The notes under the pieces are model-generated. The model ran no database searches and was not told where the DNA came from. It saw only the letters and a program-made list of their open reading frames with translations. Below, one piece after another: positions 45,297 to 53,757 of a stretch of 64,000 bases of DNA (positions are counted from its first letter, which is position 1; each line of letters starts with the position of its first letter). This stretch comes from an uncultured Reyranella sp. (GTDB taxonomy: Bacteria; Pseudomonadota; Alphaproteobacteria; Reyranellales; Reyranellaceae). The stretch covers positions 62,001-126,000 of the forward strand of contig NZ_CAMFKM010000007.1 in NCBI RefSeq assembly GCF_945957355.1. The letters run 5' to 3'. A program made the position numbers and the translations under genes.

Positions 45297-46358
45297 ATGC
45301 AGAAGAAGGCCGTCGTGATCGGTGCCCTGGGCGTCATCGGCCGCTACATCGTGGAGCGCCTGGTGGCCGAGGGCGACTGGCAGGTCGTCGGCCTGTCGCG
45401 CCGGCCGGAGATGGACGGGCCACGCTACCGGCACGTCTCCGTCGACCTGCTCGATCTCGACGACGTGGCGGCGAAACTGAAGGACCTGCGCGACGTCACA
45501 CACATCTTCTACGCCGCCTTCCAGCCCGGCACTGGCAACGCGGCGGGCTATGCCTCGGTGATCGCGCCCAATCGCGACATGCTGGTGAACTCGGTGACGG
45601 CCATCGCCAAAGCATCTCGCAGCCTGCAGCGCGTCGTGCTGGTCACCGGCACCAAGTATTACGGCACGCATCTCGGGCCGCTGAAGACGCCGATGCGCGA
45701 GACCGATCCCCGTCACATGCCGCCGGATTTCTATTTCGACCAGATCGACTGGCTGACGGGCTTCCAGCGCGGCAAGCGATGGAGTTGGACGGAGCTAAGA
45801 CCCCAGACATTGTGCGGCTTCGCGCCCGGCACGGCGATGAGCATCATGCCCGCCATTGCCGTTTATGCCGCGATCTCGAAGGAGCTCGGCTTGCCGCTGC
45901 GCTTTCCCGGCAAGCCGGGCGCCTATGGCACGATCTACCAGGTGACGGAATCCTCGCATTTCGCCAGCGCGGCCGTGTGGGCAGCCACCGAGAAGCGCGC
46001 CGCCAACCAAGCCTACAATATCACCAACGGCGACTATTTCCGCTGGCGCAACGTCTGGCCGCGCATCGCCCAGATCTTCGACATGCAGGTGGGCGAGCTG
46101 CAGACGATCAGCCTGACCCAGCAGATGGCCGACAAGGCCGAGCTGTGGGCGGAGATGACGAAGAAGTACCGGCTGAAGAAGTTCGACTTCGGCCAGCTCG
46201 TGGCCTGGCCGTTCGCCGACTATGTCTTCGGCTCGGACTGGGACGTGATGTCCGATGTCACGAAGAGCCGGCTGCACGGCTTCCACGAGGTGGTCGACAG
46301 CGAGGCCATGTTCGAGCGCCTGCTGACGCGCTTCCGCAAGGAGAAGATCGTGCCCTAG
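45297..46358 (+). CDS. PRISE-type atypical SDR (progesterone 5-beta-reductase/iridoid synthase-like)
   Basis: 353 residues with a Rossmann motif GALGVIG at the N-terminus. The PRISE-specific catalytic landmarks are the Lys in VTGTKYYG and the Tyr in PDFYFDQ, in place of the usual YxxxK. In other organisms PRISE enzymes reduce activated C=C bonds of enones with NADPH. The ATG at 45297 lies in the spacing after GTAAGGAC. It follows the CoA-transferase by 4 bases, and the TRAP genes come about 100 bases later. Confidence 0.82.
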   Translation: MQKKAVVIGALGVIGRYIVERLVAEGDWQVVGLSRRPEMDGPRYRHVSVDLLDLDDVAAKLKDLRDVTHIFYAAFQPGTGNAAGYASVIAPNRDMLVNSVTAIAKASRSLQRVVLVTGTKYYGTHLGPLKTPMRETDPRHMPPDFYFDQIDWLTGFQRGKRWSWTELRPQTLCGFAPGTAMSIMPAIAVYAAISKELGLPLRFPGKPGAYGTIYQVTESSHFASAAVWAATEKRAANQAYNITNGDYFRWRNVWPRIAQIFDMQVGELQTISLTQQMADKAELWAEMTKKYRLKKFDFGQLVAWPFADYVFGSDWDVMSDVTKSRLHGFHEVVDSEAMFERLLTRFRKEKIVP

Positions 46359-46456
46359 CGGGCGACCGGACGACCGATTACAAGGGGAACGGCCCGGACA
46401 TTGCGTCGGGTGTGACGGCTGCTGGGGGCGCCGTCATTTGGGGGAGCAATGCGTAG

Positions 46457-47071
46457 ATGAGTGAGTCGTCCAGCCTCCTGCCGCCCGAGCCGTGGCCGCA
46501 GCGTATTTCGCGTATCCTCGCCTGGGTGGGCGGCGCCATCATTCTCGTCGGCTGCAGCGGTCTCATCACCATCGACGTCATCACCCGCTACCTCTTCAAA
46601 CGCGGCATGGTCGAGAGCTTCGAAGTGTCGGGTTATGCCCTGGCCGCCTGCATCGGCCTCGGACTCGGGTTCGCCACCACTTCCAAGACGCATATCCGCG
46701 TCGACATCCTGCTCGATGCCTTTCCGCGATCCGTCCGCGTCGCCTTCGACCTCCTCGCGTCCCTGTCGCTGGCGCTGCTGGCCGTCGCACTCGCCTGGTT
46801 CTGCTGGGGCACACTCGCCCAGTCGATGGCGATGAACGCCAAATCGGTTTCGGCTCTCCAGACTCCGATGGCCCTGCCGCAGTCGATCTGGTGGATCGGC
46901 ATCTTCTGGTTCGCCTGTGTCGCCGTACTGCTGCCCGTCCAGGCCGTGCTTCGCCTGCTGGCGGGCGACGGTCCCGGTTTCGACGCACTGATCGGCAGCC
47001 TGCGCGTCACCGATGAAATCAGCCAGGCCGGCGTGGAACAGGCGCCGCCCGCGATCGGAACGCCGCGATGA
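46457..47071 (+). CDS. TRAP transporter small permease (DctQ-like)
   Basis: 204 residues with four membrane segments (around residues 18-38, 55-75, 90-115 and 135-165), the usual DctQ layout. A GGGGAG element lies upstream of the ATG. It overlaps the large permease by 4 bases. TRAP-T systems import organic acids, often dicarboxylates, aromatic or branched acids, using the sodium gradient. Confidence 0.9.
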   Translation: MSESSSLLPPEPWPQRISRILAWVGGAIILVGCSGLITIDVITRYLFKRGMVESFEVSGYALAACIGLGLGFATTSKTHIRVDILLDAFPRSVRVAFDLLASLSLALLAVALAWFCWGTLAQSMAMNAKSVSALQTPMALPQSIWWIGIFWFACVAVLLPVQAVLRLLAGDGPGFDALIGSLRVTDEISQAGVEQAPPAIGTPR

Positions 47072-48360
47072 TCGGCACAGCCTTCACGCTGCTGGTCGTC
47101 CTGGTGGGTATCAGCCTGCCGGTCGCCGTCGCGCTCGGCCTGATGGCCTATGTCCTGTCCGAGCGCTACGCCTTCTTCCCGATGACGGGGGCGATCGGCG
47201 AGCTCGCCTGGAACTCTTCGAACGACTTCATCCTGATCGCCGCGCCGATGTTCATCATGATGGGCGAGCTGATGCACCGTTCGGGCATGAGCGAGCGCCT
47301 GTTCGCCGCTCTGACGCCGTGGTTCTCGCGCATCCCCGGCCGCCTCATCCACACCAACATCGCCGCGAGCGCGATCTTCGCCGCCACCTCGGGCTCCTCG
47401 GTGGCCACGGCCGCGACCATCGGCACGGTGGCCATCCCGAACATGGACAAGGGCGGCTACAACCGGCCGCTGTTCCTCGGTTCGATCGCGGCGGGCGGCA
47501 CCCTGGGCATCCTGATCCCGCCCTCGATCAACATGATCATCTATGCCGTGCTGACTGACACGTCGGTGGCCGATCTCTACGCGGCAGGCTTCATCCCGGG
47601 CTTCATGCTGGCGGGACTGTTCTCGCTGATGGTGCTGGCGCTGTGCCTGTTCCGCCCGCAATGGGCCGGTCCCCGGCAGGACACGGCGAACCTCTGGCAG
47701 GAGCGGATCTCCGGCCTGAGGAACCTGCTGCCGCCGCTCGGCCTGTTCCTCGTCGTCGTGGGGTCGATCTATGCCGGCATTGCCACACCGACCGAGGCTG
47801 CGGCGCTCGGCTTGATGGCGACGCTGGGCCTGGTCGCGGCCAACGGCCAGCTCACGTTGCCGGTCCTGCTACGGGCCTTCGAGGGCACCGTGCGGACGAC
47901 CTGCATGGTCATGCTGATCGTGATCGCGGCCTTCTTCCTGAACTTCGTCATGGTGTCGATCGGCCTCGTCAAGGCCATCACGGACTCGGTGCTGGCGTTG
48001 GGCCTCTCGCCGCTCGGTATGCTGATCGCCATCGTCGCGTTCTACCTGGTCCTGGGCTGCTTCATGGAGACGCTGTCCATGATGATCGCCACCACGCCGG
48101 TGGTGGTGCCGGTCATCGTGGCGCTGGGCTACAGCCCCGTCTGGTGGGGCATCGTCTTCGTCATCCTGATGGAGGCCGCGTTGATCACCCCGCCGGTCGG
48201 ACTCAATCTCTACGTCGTCCAGGCGGTGCGGCGCAGCGGCGCCTTCTACGACCTCTGCATTGGTGCGCTGCCGTTCGTCGCCATGATGATCGTCATGATC
48301 GGCATCCTGATTGCCTTTCCGCAACTGGCCCTGTGGCTGCCGGCCCTTCTGAAGGCCTGA
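47068..48360 (+). CDS. TRAP transporter large permease (DctM-like)
   Basis: 430 residues with about 12 membrane segments. Typical family stretches are MFIMMGELMHRSGMSERLF, ASSGSSVATAATIG-type FAATSGSSVATAATIG, GGTLGILIPPS and the C-terminal EAALITPPVGLN. ATGA overlaps the small permease. It forms the Na+-dependent carrier with DctQ. Confidence 0.94.
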   Translation: MIGTAFTLLVVLVGISLPVAVALGLMAYVLSERYAFFPMTGAIGELAWNSSNDFILIAAPMFIMMGELMHRSGMSERLFAALTPWFSRIPGRLIHTNIAASAIFAATSGSSVATAATIGTVAIPNMDKGGYNRPLFLGSIAAGGTLGILIPPSINMIIYAVLTDTSVADLYAAGFIPGFMLAGLFSLMVLALCLFRPQWAGPRQDTANLWQERISGLRNLLPPLGLFLVVVGSIYAGIATPTEAAALGLMATLGLVAANGQLTLPVLLRAFEGTVRTTCMVMLIVIAAFFLNFVMVSIGLVKAITDSVLALGLSPLGMLIAIVAFYLVLGCFMETLSMMIATTPVVVPVIVALGYSPVWWGIVFVILMEAALITPPVGLNLYVVQAVRRSGAFYDLCIGALPFVAMMIVMIGILIAFPQLALWLPALLKA

Positions 48361-48379
48361 CCACTCAAAGGAGGATTTC

Positions 48380-49441
48380 ATGTTCCTGAAGCAATTCATC
48401 GCGGCGGCAGCTCTAGCCGGCTCGTTTGCCTTCGGCAGCGCCATGGCGCAAACGCCGCCGGCCCTGCCCTCGACCTCGTTCAATGTCGTGGGCAGCATCG
48501 GCGGCCTGTCGATGTACACGAGCCGCGAAGTGCCTTTCTGGACGGTGACGGTGCCGAAGGAATCGGGCGGCGCGATCAAGGTGCAGGTCAAGCCCTTCAC
48601 CGAGCTGGGCTTCAAGGGTGCGGAGATCTTCCGCCTCGTCTCCAGCGGAACGCTGCAGTTCGCCACCACGGTGCTGAACTACAATTCCGGCGAAGTGCCG
48701 ATGAATGAAGCCGCCGACCTGGTTGGTCTCGTGGGTTCCGTCGAGGAGCTGGAGAAGGTCATCGACGCGATCCGGCCGGCCTATGCCAAGTTCCTGGAAG
48801 AGAAACACGGCATCAAGCTGCTGGGTTTCGGCTCCTACCAGGCCCAGGTTCTGTACTGCCGCGACGCCTTCGTCACGATCGCCGACCTGAAAGGCCGCAA
48901 GATCCGCGCGTCGGGCGCCTCGCAGCAGGCCTTCGTGACCCATATCGGCGCCTCGCCGCTCAACATCGCGTTCGCCGAGGTCCAGCCCGCGCTCGCCAGC
49001 GGCGTGGTCGACTGCGCCATCACCGGCGCACTGTCGGGCTACAAGTCGAAGTGGCACGAGTCGGCGAAGTTCATCTCGCCCATGCCGGTCAATTTCGGCG
49101 TGGCCGCCCAGCTCGCGAATCTGAAGTGGTGGAATTCGCTCGATCCGAAGGTCCAGGCCTTTCTGCAGACCGAGCTCAACAAGCTCGAGAAGTCGATCTT
49201 CGAACAGGCCCGGACCGAGACGCAGACCGGTATCAACTGCAACACCGGCACCAGCCCGTGCAGCGAGGGCACGCCCGCCAACATGAAGCTGGTGCCGGTC
49301 ACGCCGGCCGACGAGGCCCTGCGCAAGGACGCGCTCACCAAGGCGATACTGCCGTCCTTCGCCAAGCGCTGCGGCGCGGACTGCGTCAAGACCTGGAACG
49401 ACACGGTCGGCAAAACGGTGAACATCACCCTCGCACCATGA
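48380..49441 (+). CDS. TRAP transporter solute-binding protein (DctP-like)
   Basis: 353 residues. A Sec signal peptide (FIAAAALAGSFAFGSAMAQ) precedes a periplasmic ligand-binding fold, with the typical RKIRASGASQQAFVTHIGAS and EVQPALASGVVDCAITG segments. The Arg in KIRASG would salt-bridge a carboxylate ligand in DctP proteins. AAAGGAGGA lies before the ATG. A disulfide is possible between Cys in INCNTG and SPCSEG. The HutD gene overlaps its stop. Confidence 0.92.
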   Translation: MFLKQFIAAAALAGSFAFGSAMAQTPPALPSTSFNVVGSIGGLSMYTSREVPFWTVTVPKESGGAIKVQVKPFTELGFKGAEIFRLVSSGTLQFATTVLNYNSGEVPMNEAADLVGLVGSVEELEKVIDAIRPAYAKFLEEKHGIKLLGFGSYQAQVLYCRDAFVTIADLKGRKIRASGASQQAFVTHIGASPLNIAFAEVQPALASGVVDCAITGALSGYKSKWHESAKFISPMPVNFGVAAQLANLKWWNSLDPKVQAFLQTELNKLEKSIFEQARTETQTGINCNTGTSPCSEGTPANMKLVPVTPADEALRKDALTKAILPSFAKRCGADCVKTWNDTVGKTVNITLAP

Positions 49442-49998
49442 GGGGTGGGACCGTGATCACACTGCTGACGCCGGCGAACTACCTCCGCACGCCGTGGAAG
49501 AACGGCGGCGGCACGACCGTCGACATCGCCTTTTCGGGCGATGTCTGGCGGTTCGGACGTACGCCGATCGTGAAGGCGGGGCCCTTCTCCGACTACACCG
49601 GCTTCGACCGCGTGCAGGTCCTGGTCTCCGGCAGCGGACTGGTGCTGGAGACGCCCGGGGGCGAGATCGACGTGCGACAGCCCTTCCGGCCTGTACGCTT
49701 CGCCGGAGAGACGCCGATCGTGAGCCGCCTGGAGGCGGGGCCGGTGGAAGTGGTCAACCTGATCGGCGCGAGAGCGCAGGTGAGAGTCGACATCGCCGTC
49801 CTCGATGAAGACCGTACCCTTGTCCTGCAGCCCGGCACGCATATCGCCTACAGTCCCCACGGCGATGCGACCGTGGCGGTCCAGGATGCGAGTCACGACC
49901 TTGCGGCAGACCACGCGCTGCGGCTGGACATCACCGCGCCGACGCGGTTGAGCGGCCTGGTCGGGTGCCTGCTGGTCGGCAGCATCACCGCCGCCTAG
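49438..49998 (+). CDS. HutD/Ves-family protein
   Basis: 186 residues of the HutD/Ves bicupin family. The diagnostic N-terminal TPWKNGGGTT is present, and the rest is mostly beta. HutD proteins usually sit in histidine-utilisation operons as governors of flux, and Ves is cold-induced in E. coli; no hut genes are in this window. The ATG overlaps the DctP stop (ATGA). A GTG five codons later has its own GAGGGGTGGG and could be the true start. Coupling to the TRAP genes suggests a related role. Confidence 0.87.
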   Translation: MRGGTVITLLTPANYLRTPWKNGGGTTVDIAFSGDVWRFGRTPIVKAGPFSDYTGFDRVQVLVSGSGLVLETPGGEIDVRQPFRPVRFAGETPIVSRLEAGPVEVVNLIGARAQVRVDIAVLDEDRTLVLQPGTHIAYSPHGDATVAVQDASHDLAADHALRLDITAPTRLSGLVGCLLVGSITAA

Positions 49999-50013
49999 CG
50001 CCGCCCGGGCGCT
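49997..50013. terminator. GC-rich hairpin after the TRAP-HutD operon
   Basis: AGCGCC and GGCGCT can pair around a short loop directly at the HutD stop codon. No clear T-run follows, so intrinsic termination is only a possibility. The following gene begins about 80 bases later. Confidence 0.3.
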
Positions 50014-50094
50014 ACAATGTCCCCACACGGATGCACGCGCTGATGTATGCTGCGCCGAAGCCCTGTGTCATGGGCACGCCAGCCTGAGGAAACC

Positions 50095-50838
50095 ATGCGC
50101 GTCCTGCTCGTCCTACTGTTCGCCCTCACCGCAGGCAGCGCCGGGGCCGCCGACCTCAAGCTGCTGACCGCCGGCGCCTACAAGCCGGCCGCGCTCGAGA
50201 TCGTCGCGGACTTCGAGAAGAAGACCGGCCACAAGGTGACGATCGACAGTGGCACCACCGGCACCCTGCAGAAGCGCGTCGCCGCCGGTGAGTATTTCGA
50301 CGTGGTCGTCATGCCACCGATCCCGATGGCCCAGTTCCTCGGCAACCGCATCGACGAGAGCAGCGCCAAGGAACTGGCTCGCGCCGGCGTCGGCATGGCC
50401 ATCAAGCAGGGCGCGTCGGTGCCCGACATTTCCGAGCCCGACGGCTTCAAGAAGGCGCTGCTGGCGGCGCGCGCCGTCGCCTACATCGACCCGGCCTCCG
50501 GCGGGTCGAGCGGCATCTACGTCGCCCAGCTCTTCCAGCAGATGGGGATCGCCGACCAGCTCAAGCCGAAGAGCGTGCTGGTCCAGGGCGGACTGGCGGC
50601 GGAGCGCATCGTCGACGGCAAGGCCGATATCGCGCTCCAGCAGAGCAGCGAGCTGATGGGCGTACCGGGCGTGCAATTCGTCGGCCCGATCCCGCTGATG
50701 CTGCAGAACTACACGATCTATTCCGGCGGCGTGTCCGTGGCCTCCCGCAACCGCGCCGCCGCCGACACGCTCCTGCTGGCGCTGGCCAACCCAGAGAACG
50801 GCAAGATCCTGAAGTCGAAGGGCCTCGATAGTCCTTGA
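50095..50838 (+). CDS. Orphan molybdate-type (ModA-like) substrate-binding protein
   Basis: 247 residues. A Sec signal peptide (MRVLLVLLFALTAGSAGA) is followed by a type II periplasmic binding fold. The ModA-like layout is LLTAGAYKPAALEIVADFEKK, SGTTGTLQKRVAAGEYFDVVV and PASGGSSGIY. No permease or ATPase gene is nearby, so it may serve another importer or a signalling system. Ligand could be an oxyanion or a small organic acid. TGAGGAAA precedes the ATG at 50095. Confidence 0.78.
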   Translation: MRVLLVLLFALTAGSAGAADLKLLTAGAYKPAALEIVADFEKKTGHKVTIDSGTTGTLQKRVAAGEYFDVVVMPPIPMAQFLGNRIDESSAKELARAGVGMAIKQGASVPDISEPDGFKKALLAARAVAYIDPASGGSSGIYVAQLFQQMGIADQLKPKSVLVQGGLAAERIVDGKADIALQQSSELMGVPGVQFVGPIPLMLQNYTIYSGGVSVASRNRAAADTLLLALANPENGKILKSKGLDSP

Positions 50839-50858
50839 AAGAAGGACCTTTAACTCGG

Positions 50859-51341
50859 ATGACCGAAAGCGCACGTCCACCTGCTCCGCCCCTCGTCGTG
50901 GAGCGATGGTTCAATACCGACCAGCCGATCACGCTCGAGAGCCAGCGCGGCCGCATTGTCGTACTGCATGCCTTCCAGATGCTGTGTCCCGGCTGTGTCG
51001 CCAATGCGATCCCGCAGGCGCGGCGGCTGAATGAAATCGCCGGATCGATCGACGGGCTGGTCGTGCTGGGTATCCACACCGTGTTCGAGCATCACGCAGC
51101 GATGACGCCGGTATCGCTCGAAGCCTTCCTGCACGAATACAGGATCACCTTCCCCGTCGCCGTGGACCATGCCTCGACCGACGGGCCGATCCCGCAGACC
51201 ATGGCAGCCTACGGGTTCCGCGGCACGCCCTCGACCGTCATCATCGATCGCGAGGGCCGCATCGCGCGCCACAGTTTCGGGGCCGAGGACGATCTCGCCC
51301 TCGGCCTGATCCTGGGCAACCTGCTCAGCGCGCGGACTTGA
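50859..51341 (+). CDS. Thioredoxin-fold redoxin (AhpC/TlpA-like)
   Basis: 160 residues. It has a thioredoxin fold with a CPGC active-site pair (FQMLCPGCVANA) and the cis-Pro segment FRGTPSTVIIDREG. There is no signal peptide, so it is cytoplasmic, unlike most TlpA proteins. AAGGAC precedes the ATG. It converges with the aminotransferase gene, overlapping it by 17 bases. Confidence 0.8.
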   Translation: MTESARPPAPPLVVERWFNTDQPITLESQRGRIVVLHAFQMLCPGCVANAIPQARRLNEIAGSIDGLVVLGIHTVFEHHAAMTPVSLEAFLHEYRITFPVAVDHASTDGPIPQTMAAYGFRGTPSTVIIDREGRIARHSFGAEDDLALGLILGNLLSART

Positions 51342-52617
51342 TCTCCACCAGCGCCTCTTCCCAGGCGCGGATCGTGTGATCGATGTCGGCCTGGGTGTGC
51401 GCGACGCTGACATAGTACTTGCTGTCGCCCTTCATGATGCCACGGGCGCGCAGGGCCTGGTTGAAGCGCTTCAGGATCGCGGTGTCGGCCTTCAGCGTGT
51501 CGCGATAGTCCTTCACCGGTTGGTCGGTGAAGATGATGTCGAACAGCGGCGGCTCGCCGATCACCTGCGCCTTGAAGCCGTGCTTCTTCAGCAGCTCCGA
51601 CAGCGCGTCCATCAGCCTGCGGCCGTTGGCGAAGACCCCCTCGTAGGTGCCGGGTCGCTTCAGGACTTCCAGCGTGGCGAGGCCGGCCACGGCCGCCACC
51701 GGATTGCCCGAGAGCGTGCCGACCTGGAAGATGAAATCCTCGTCGGTCATCGCGAGGCGATCGAAGTGCTTCATGATGTCGGCGCGGCCGGCGATGGCCG
51801 CCAGCGCGAAGCCGCCGCCCACGATCTTGCCCAGGGTGCAGAGGTCCGGCGTGACGCCGTAATATTCCTGGGCGCCGCCATAGGCGAAGCGGAAGCCGGT
51901 CACGACCTCGTCGAAGATCAGCGGGATGCCATGCTCGGCCGTCACCTCGCGAAGCGCCTGCAGGAAGCCGGGCTTCGGCGGGATCAGGCGCTGGAACGGC
52001 TCGACGATGACGCCGGCCAGCTCGTCCTTCTGCTCCTCGATCAGGCTTCGCACCATGTCGATGTCGTTGAAGGCCGCGACCACCATCTCGTCGGCCACCG
52101 ACTTCGGGATGCCGGCCGAATCGAGCGTGCCGCGCGGGAAGTTGCCGGGGTTCTTGGGCGCCAGCGACACCAGCGCATAGTCGCTCATGCCGTGATAGCC
52201 GCCCTCGAACTTCAGGATCTTGTCGCGCTTGCGGAAGGCGCGCGCGGCGCGCATCGCATAGAGGTCAGCCTCGGTGCCGGAGCAGACGAAGCGCACCTGC
52301 TCGGCGCAGGGAACCGCATCGACGATCGCCTCGGCGAGCGCGATGCCGTGGCGGTTGTTGCCGAAGAAAGTCGTGCCGAGCGGCACCTGCGCCTGCACCG
52401 CGGCGGTGACCTCGGGATGGGCGTGGCCGATGAACATCGGGCCGGAGCCCAGCAGGAAGTCGACATATTCCTTGCCGGCTTCGTCGTAGATGTGGCCGCC
52501 CCGGCCCTCCTTGAGGATCACCTCGGCCGGCATGTTGCCGAAGCTGCCGCCCGGCAGCACGCGGCGCGCCTGTTCGACGAGCTGGTTGGTGGGATCGACC
52601 GGAGTCTGGATGTTCAT
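51325..52617 (-). CDS. Class III PLP aminotransferase (glutamate-1-semialdehyde aminomutase-like)
   Basis: 430 residues of the aminotransferase class III family. Cofactor residues are in place: GTEADLYAMR for the phosphate, FDEVVTGFR with Asp236, and the Schiff-base Lys264 in LGKIVGGGF. It is close to glutamate-1-semialdehyde aminomutase and beta- or omega-amino acid aminotransferases; HemL itself is unlikely given the divergent motif around the lysine (GKIVGGG, in HemL often GKIIGGG) and the cupin context. It lies 14 bases after the cupin, as its operon partner. Confidence 0.87.
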   Translation of the reverse strand: MNIQTPVDPTNQLVEQARRVLPGGSFGNMPAEVILKEGRGGHIYDEAGKEYVDFLLGSGPMFIGHAHPEVTAAVQAQVPLGTTFFGNNRHGIALAEAIVDAVPCAEQVRFVCSGTEADLYAMRAARAFRKRDKILKFEGGYHGMSDYALVSLAPKNPGNFPRGTLDSAGIPKSVADEMVVAAFNDIDMVRSLIEEQKDELAGVIVEPFQRLIPPKPGFLQALREVTAEHGIPLIFDEVVTGFRFAYGGAQEYYGVTPDLCTLGKIVGGGFALAAIAGRADIMKHFDRLAMTDEDFIFQVGTLSGNPVAAVAGLATLEVLKRPGTYEGVFANGRRLMDALSELLKKHGFKAQVIGEPPLFDIIFTDQPVKDYRDTLKADTAILKRFNQALRARGIMKGDSKYYVSVAHTQADIDHTIRAWEEALVEIKSAR

Positions 52618-52631
52618 GGGATACCCTTACG

Positions 52632-52982
52632 CTATTCGATGGGAACGAAGATCGAGTGCCGAAGCTGGCCGTTGATCGCCTTCGAGAAGTGGCCCTTGCC
52701 GTGCGTGTCCTCGACCAATATCACCTCGCCGGCGCCGATGATGCGCGTCTCGCCGTCGCTGGCCTGGATGGAAACGCCGGCGTCGAGGTTGATGATGTAC
52801 TGCCGGCGCGGCGCCGGATGCCATTCATAATCGTAGGTGCCGGGCGTCTCGCGGAAAATGATGCCGGTCGCCGGCAGCGTGGCGGAGGTCTTGCCGCCGC
52901 GACCTTCATTCTTCCACTCGATCTCGATGTCGCGGAAGTGCGTCTCGCCGTCGGCGTCTACATACAGGTTGTGGATACGCAT
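52632..52982 (-). CDS. Small cupin protein paired with an aminotransferase
   Basis: 116 residues with a beta-rich cupin pattern. Several His that could bind metal are seen (YEWHPAPRRQ, EDTHGKGH). Function unknown; possible roles are a dioxygenase or an accessory that handles the aminotransferase product. The ATG is divergent from the HAD gene with about 50 bases between the two starts. The aminotransferase follows on the same strand after 14 bases. Confidence 0.75.
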   Translation of the reverse strand: MRIHNLYVDADGETHFRDIEIEWKNEGRGGKTSATLPATGIIFRETPGTYDYEWHPAPRRQYIINLDAGVSIQASDGETRIIGAGEVILVEDTHGKGHFSKAINGQLRHSIFVPIE

Positions 52983-53031
52983 GAATTTTTCTCTCCCTTG
53001 CCCTCTTCGCCCGGCAGCTTAGAACGAAAGC

Positions 53032-53694
53032 ATGCTGAAGAAACCCGTTGAAGCCATCCTTTTCGACATGGACGGTCTGCTGATCGACACCGAGGCCGTC
53101 TACATCGATGCCCTGCAGGATGCCGCCCGCGATTTCGAGATCGAGATGACCCTGGAATTCTGTCACTCGATGATCGGCGTCTCGGGGCGCGAATGCGACG
53201 TCATGATCCAGAATTTCTATGGGCCCGACTTCCGCATCGATCATTTCCGCGAGCGTTTCTCCGGCCATGCCAAGCGACGGCTGGAGAGCCATCTGCCGAT
53301 CAAGTCCGGCGTCGTCGAGATGCTCGACTTCCTGGCGGGCCGCGGCCTGCCCCTCGCCGTCGCCACCGGCTCCGGCCGGATCACCGCGGAGCGCCATCTC
53401 GGTCGCGCGGGTCTCATCGATCGCTTCGCCGCGGTCGCGACGCGCGACGATGTCGAGAACGCCAAGCCTGCGCCCGACGTCTATCTCGAGGCCGCCCGCC
53501 GGCTCGGCGTGACGCCGGAGCGCTGCATCGCCTTCGAGGATTCCAACGTCGGCCTCACCGCGGCCCATGCCGCCGGCACGATGGCCTTCATGGTGCCCGA
53601 CATCCTGCCGCCGTTGCCCGAAGTGCGCGCCAAGTGCCTGCGCGTGTTCGAGGATCTTCACGCGGCGCGGCTGATGCTCGAAGAGTCGCTTTAA
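53032..53694 (+). CDS. HAD-superfamily phosphatase/phosphomutase
   Basis: 220 residues of the beta-phosphoglucomutase/GPH-like HAD group. Motif I LFDMDGLLIDTE carries the nucleophile Asp and acid Asp; motif II is ATGSGR. The motif III Lys is in AKPAPDVYLEAARR, and motif IV is FEDSNVGL. A helical cap lies between. The substrate is a phosphorylated metabolite that cannot be named. Confidence 0.9.
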   Translation: MLKKPVEAILFDMDGLLIDTEAVYIDALQDAARDFEIEMTLEFCHSMIGVSGRECDVMIQNFYGPDFRIDHFRERFSGHAKRRLESHLPIKSGVVEMLDFLAGRGLPLAVATGSGRITAERHLGRAGLIDRFAAVATRDDVENAKPAPDVYLEAARRLGVTPERCIAFEDSNVGLTAAHAAGTMAFMVPDILPPLPEVRAKCLRVFEDLHAARLMLEESL

Positions 53695-53757
53695 TTCACA
53701 GCGACTGATCCGCCGGTCCGCTGGGCGCGTAGAGGAGCGTCAACAGCGGAGTTGCCC

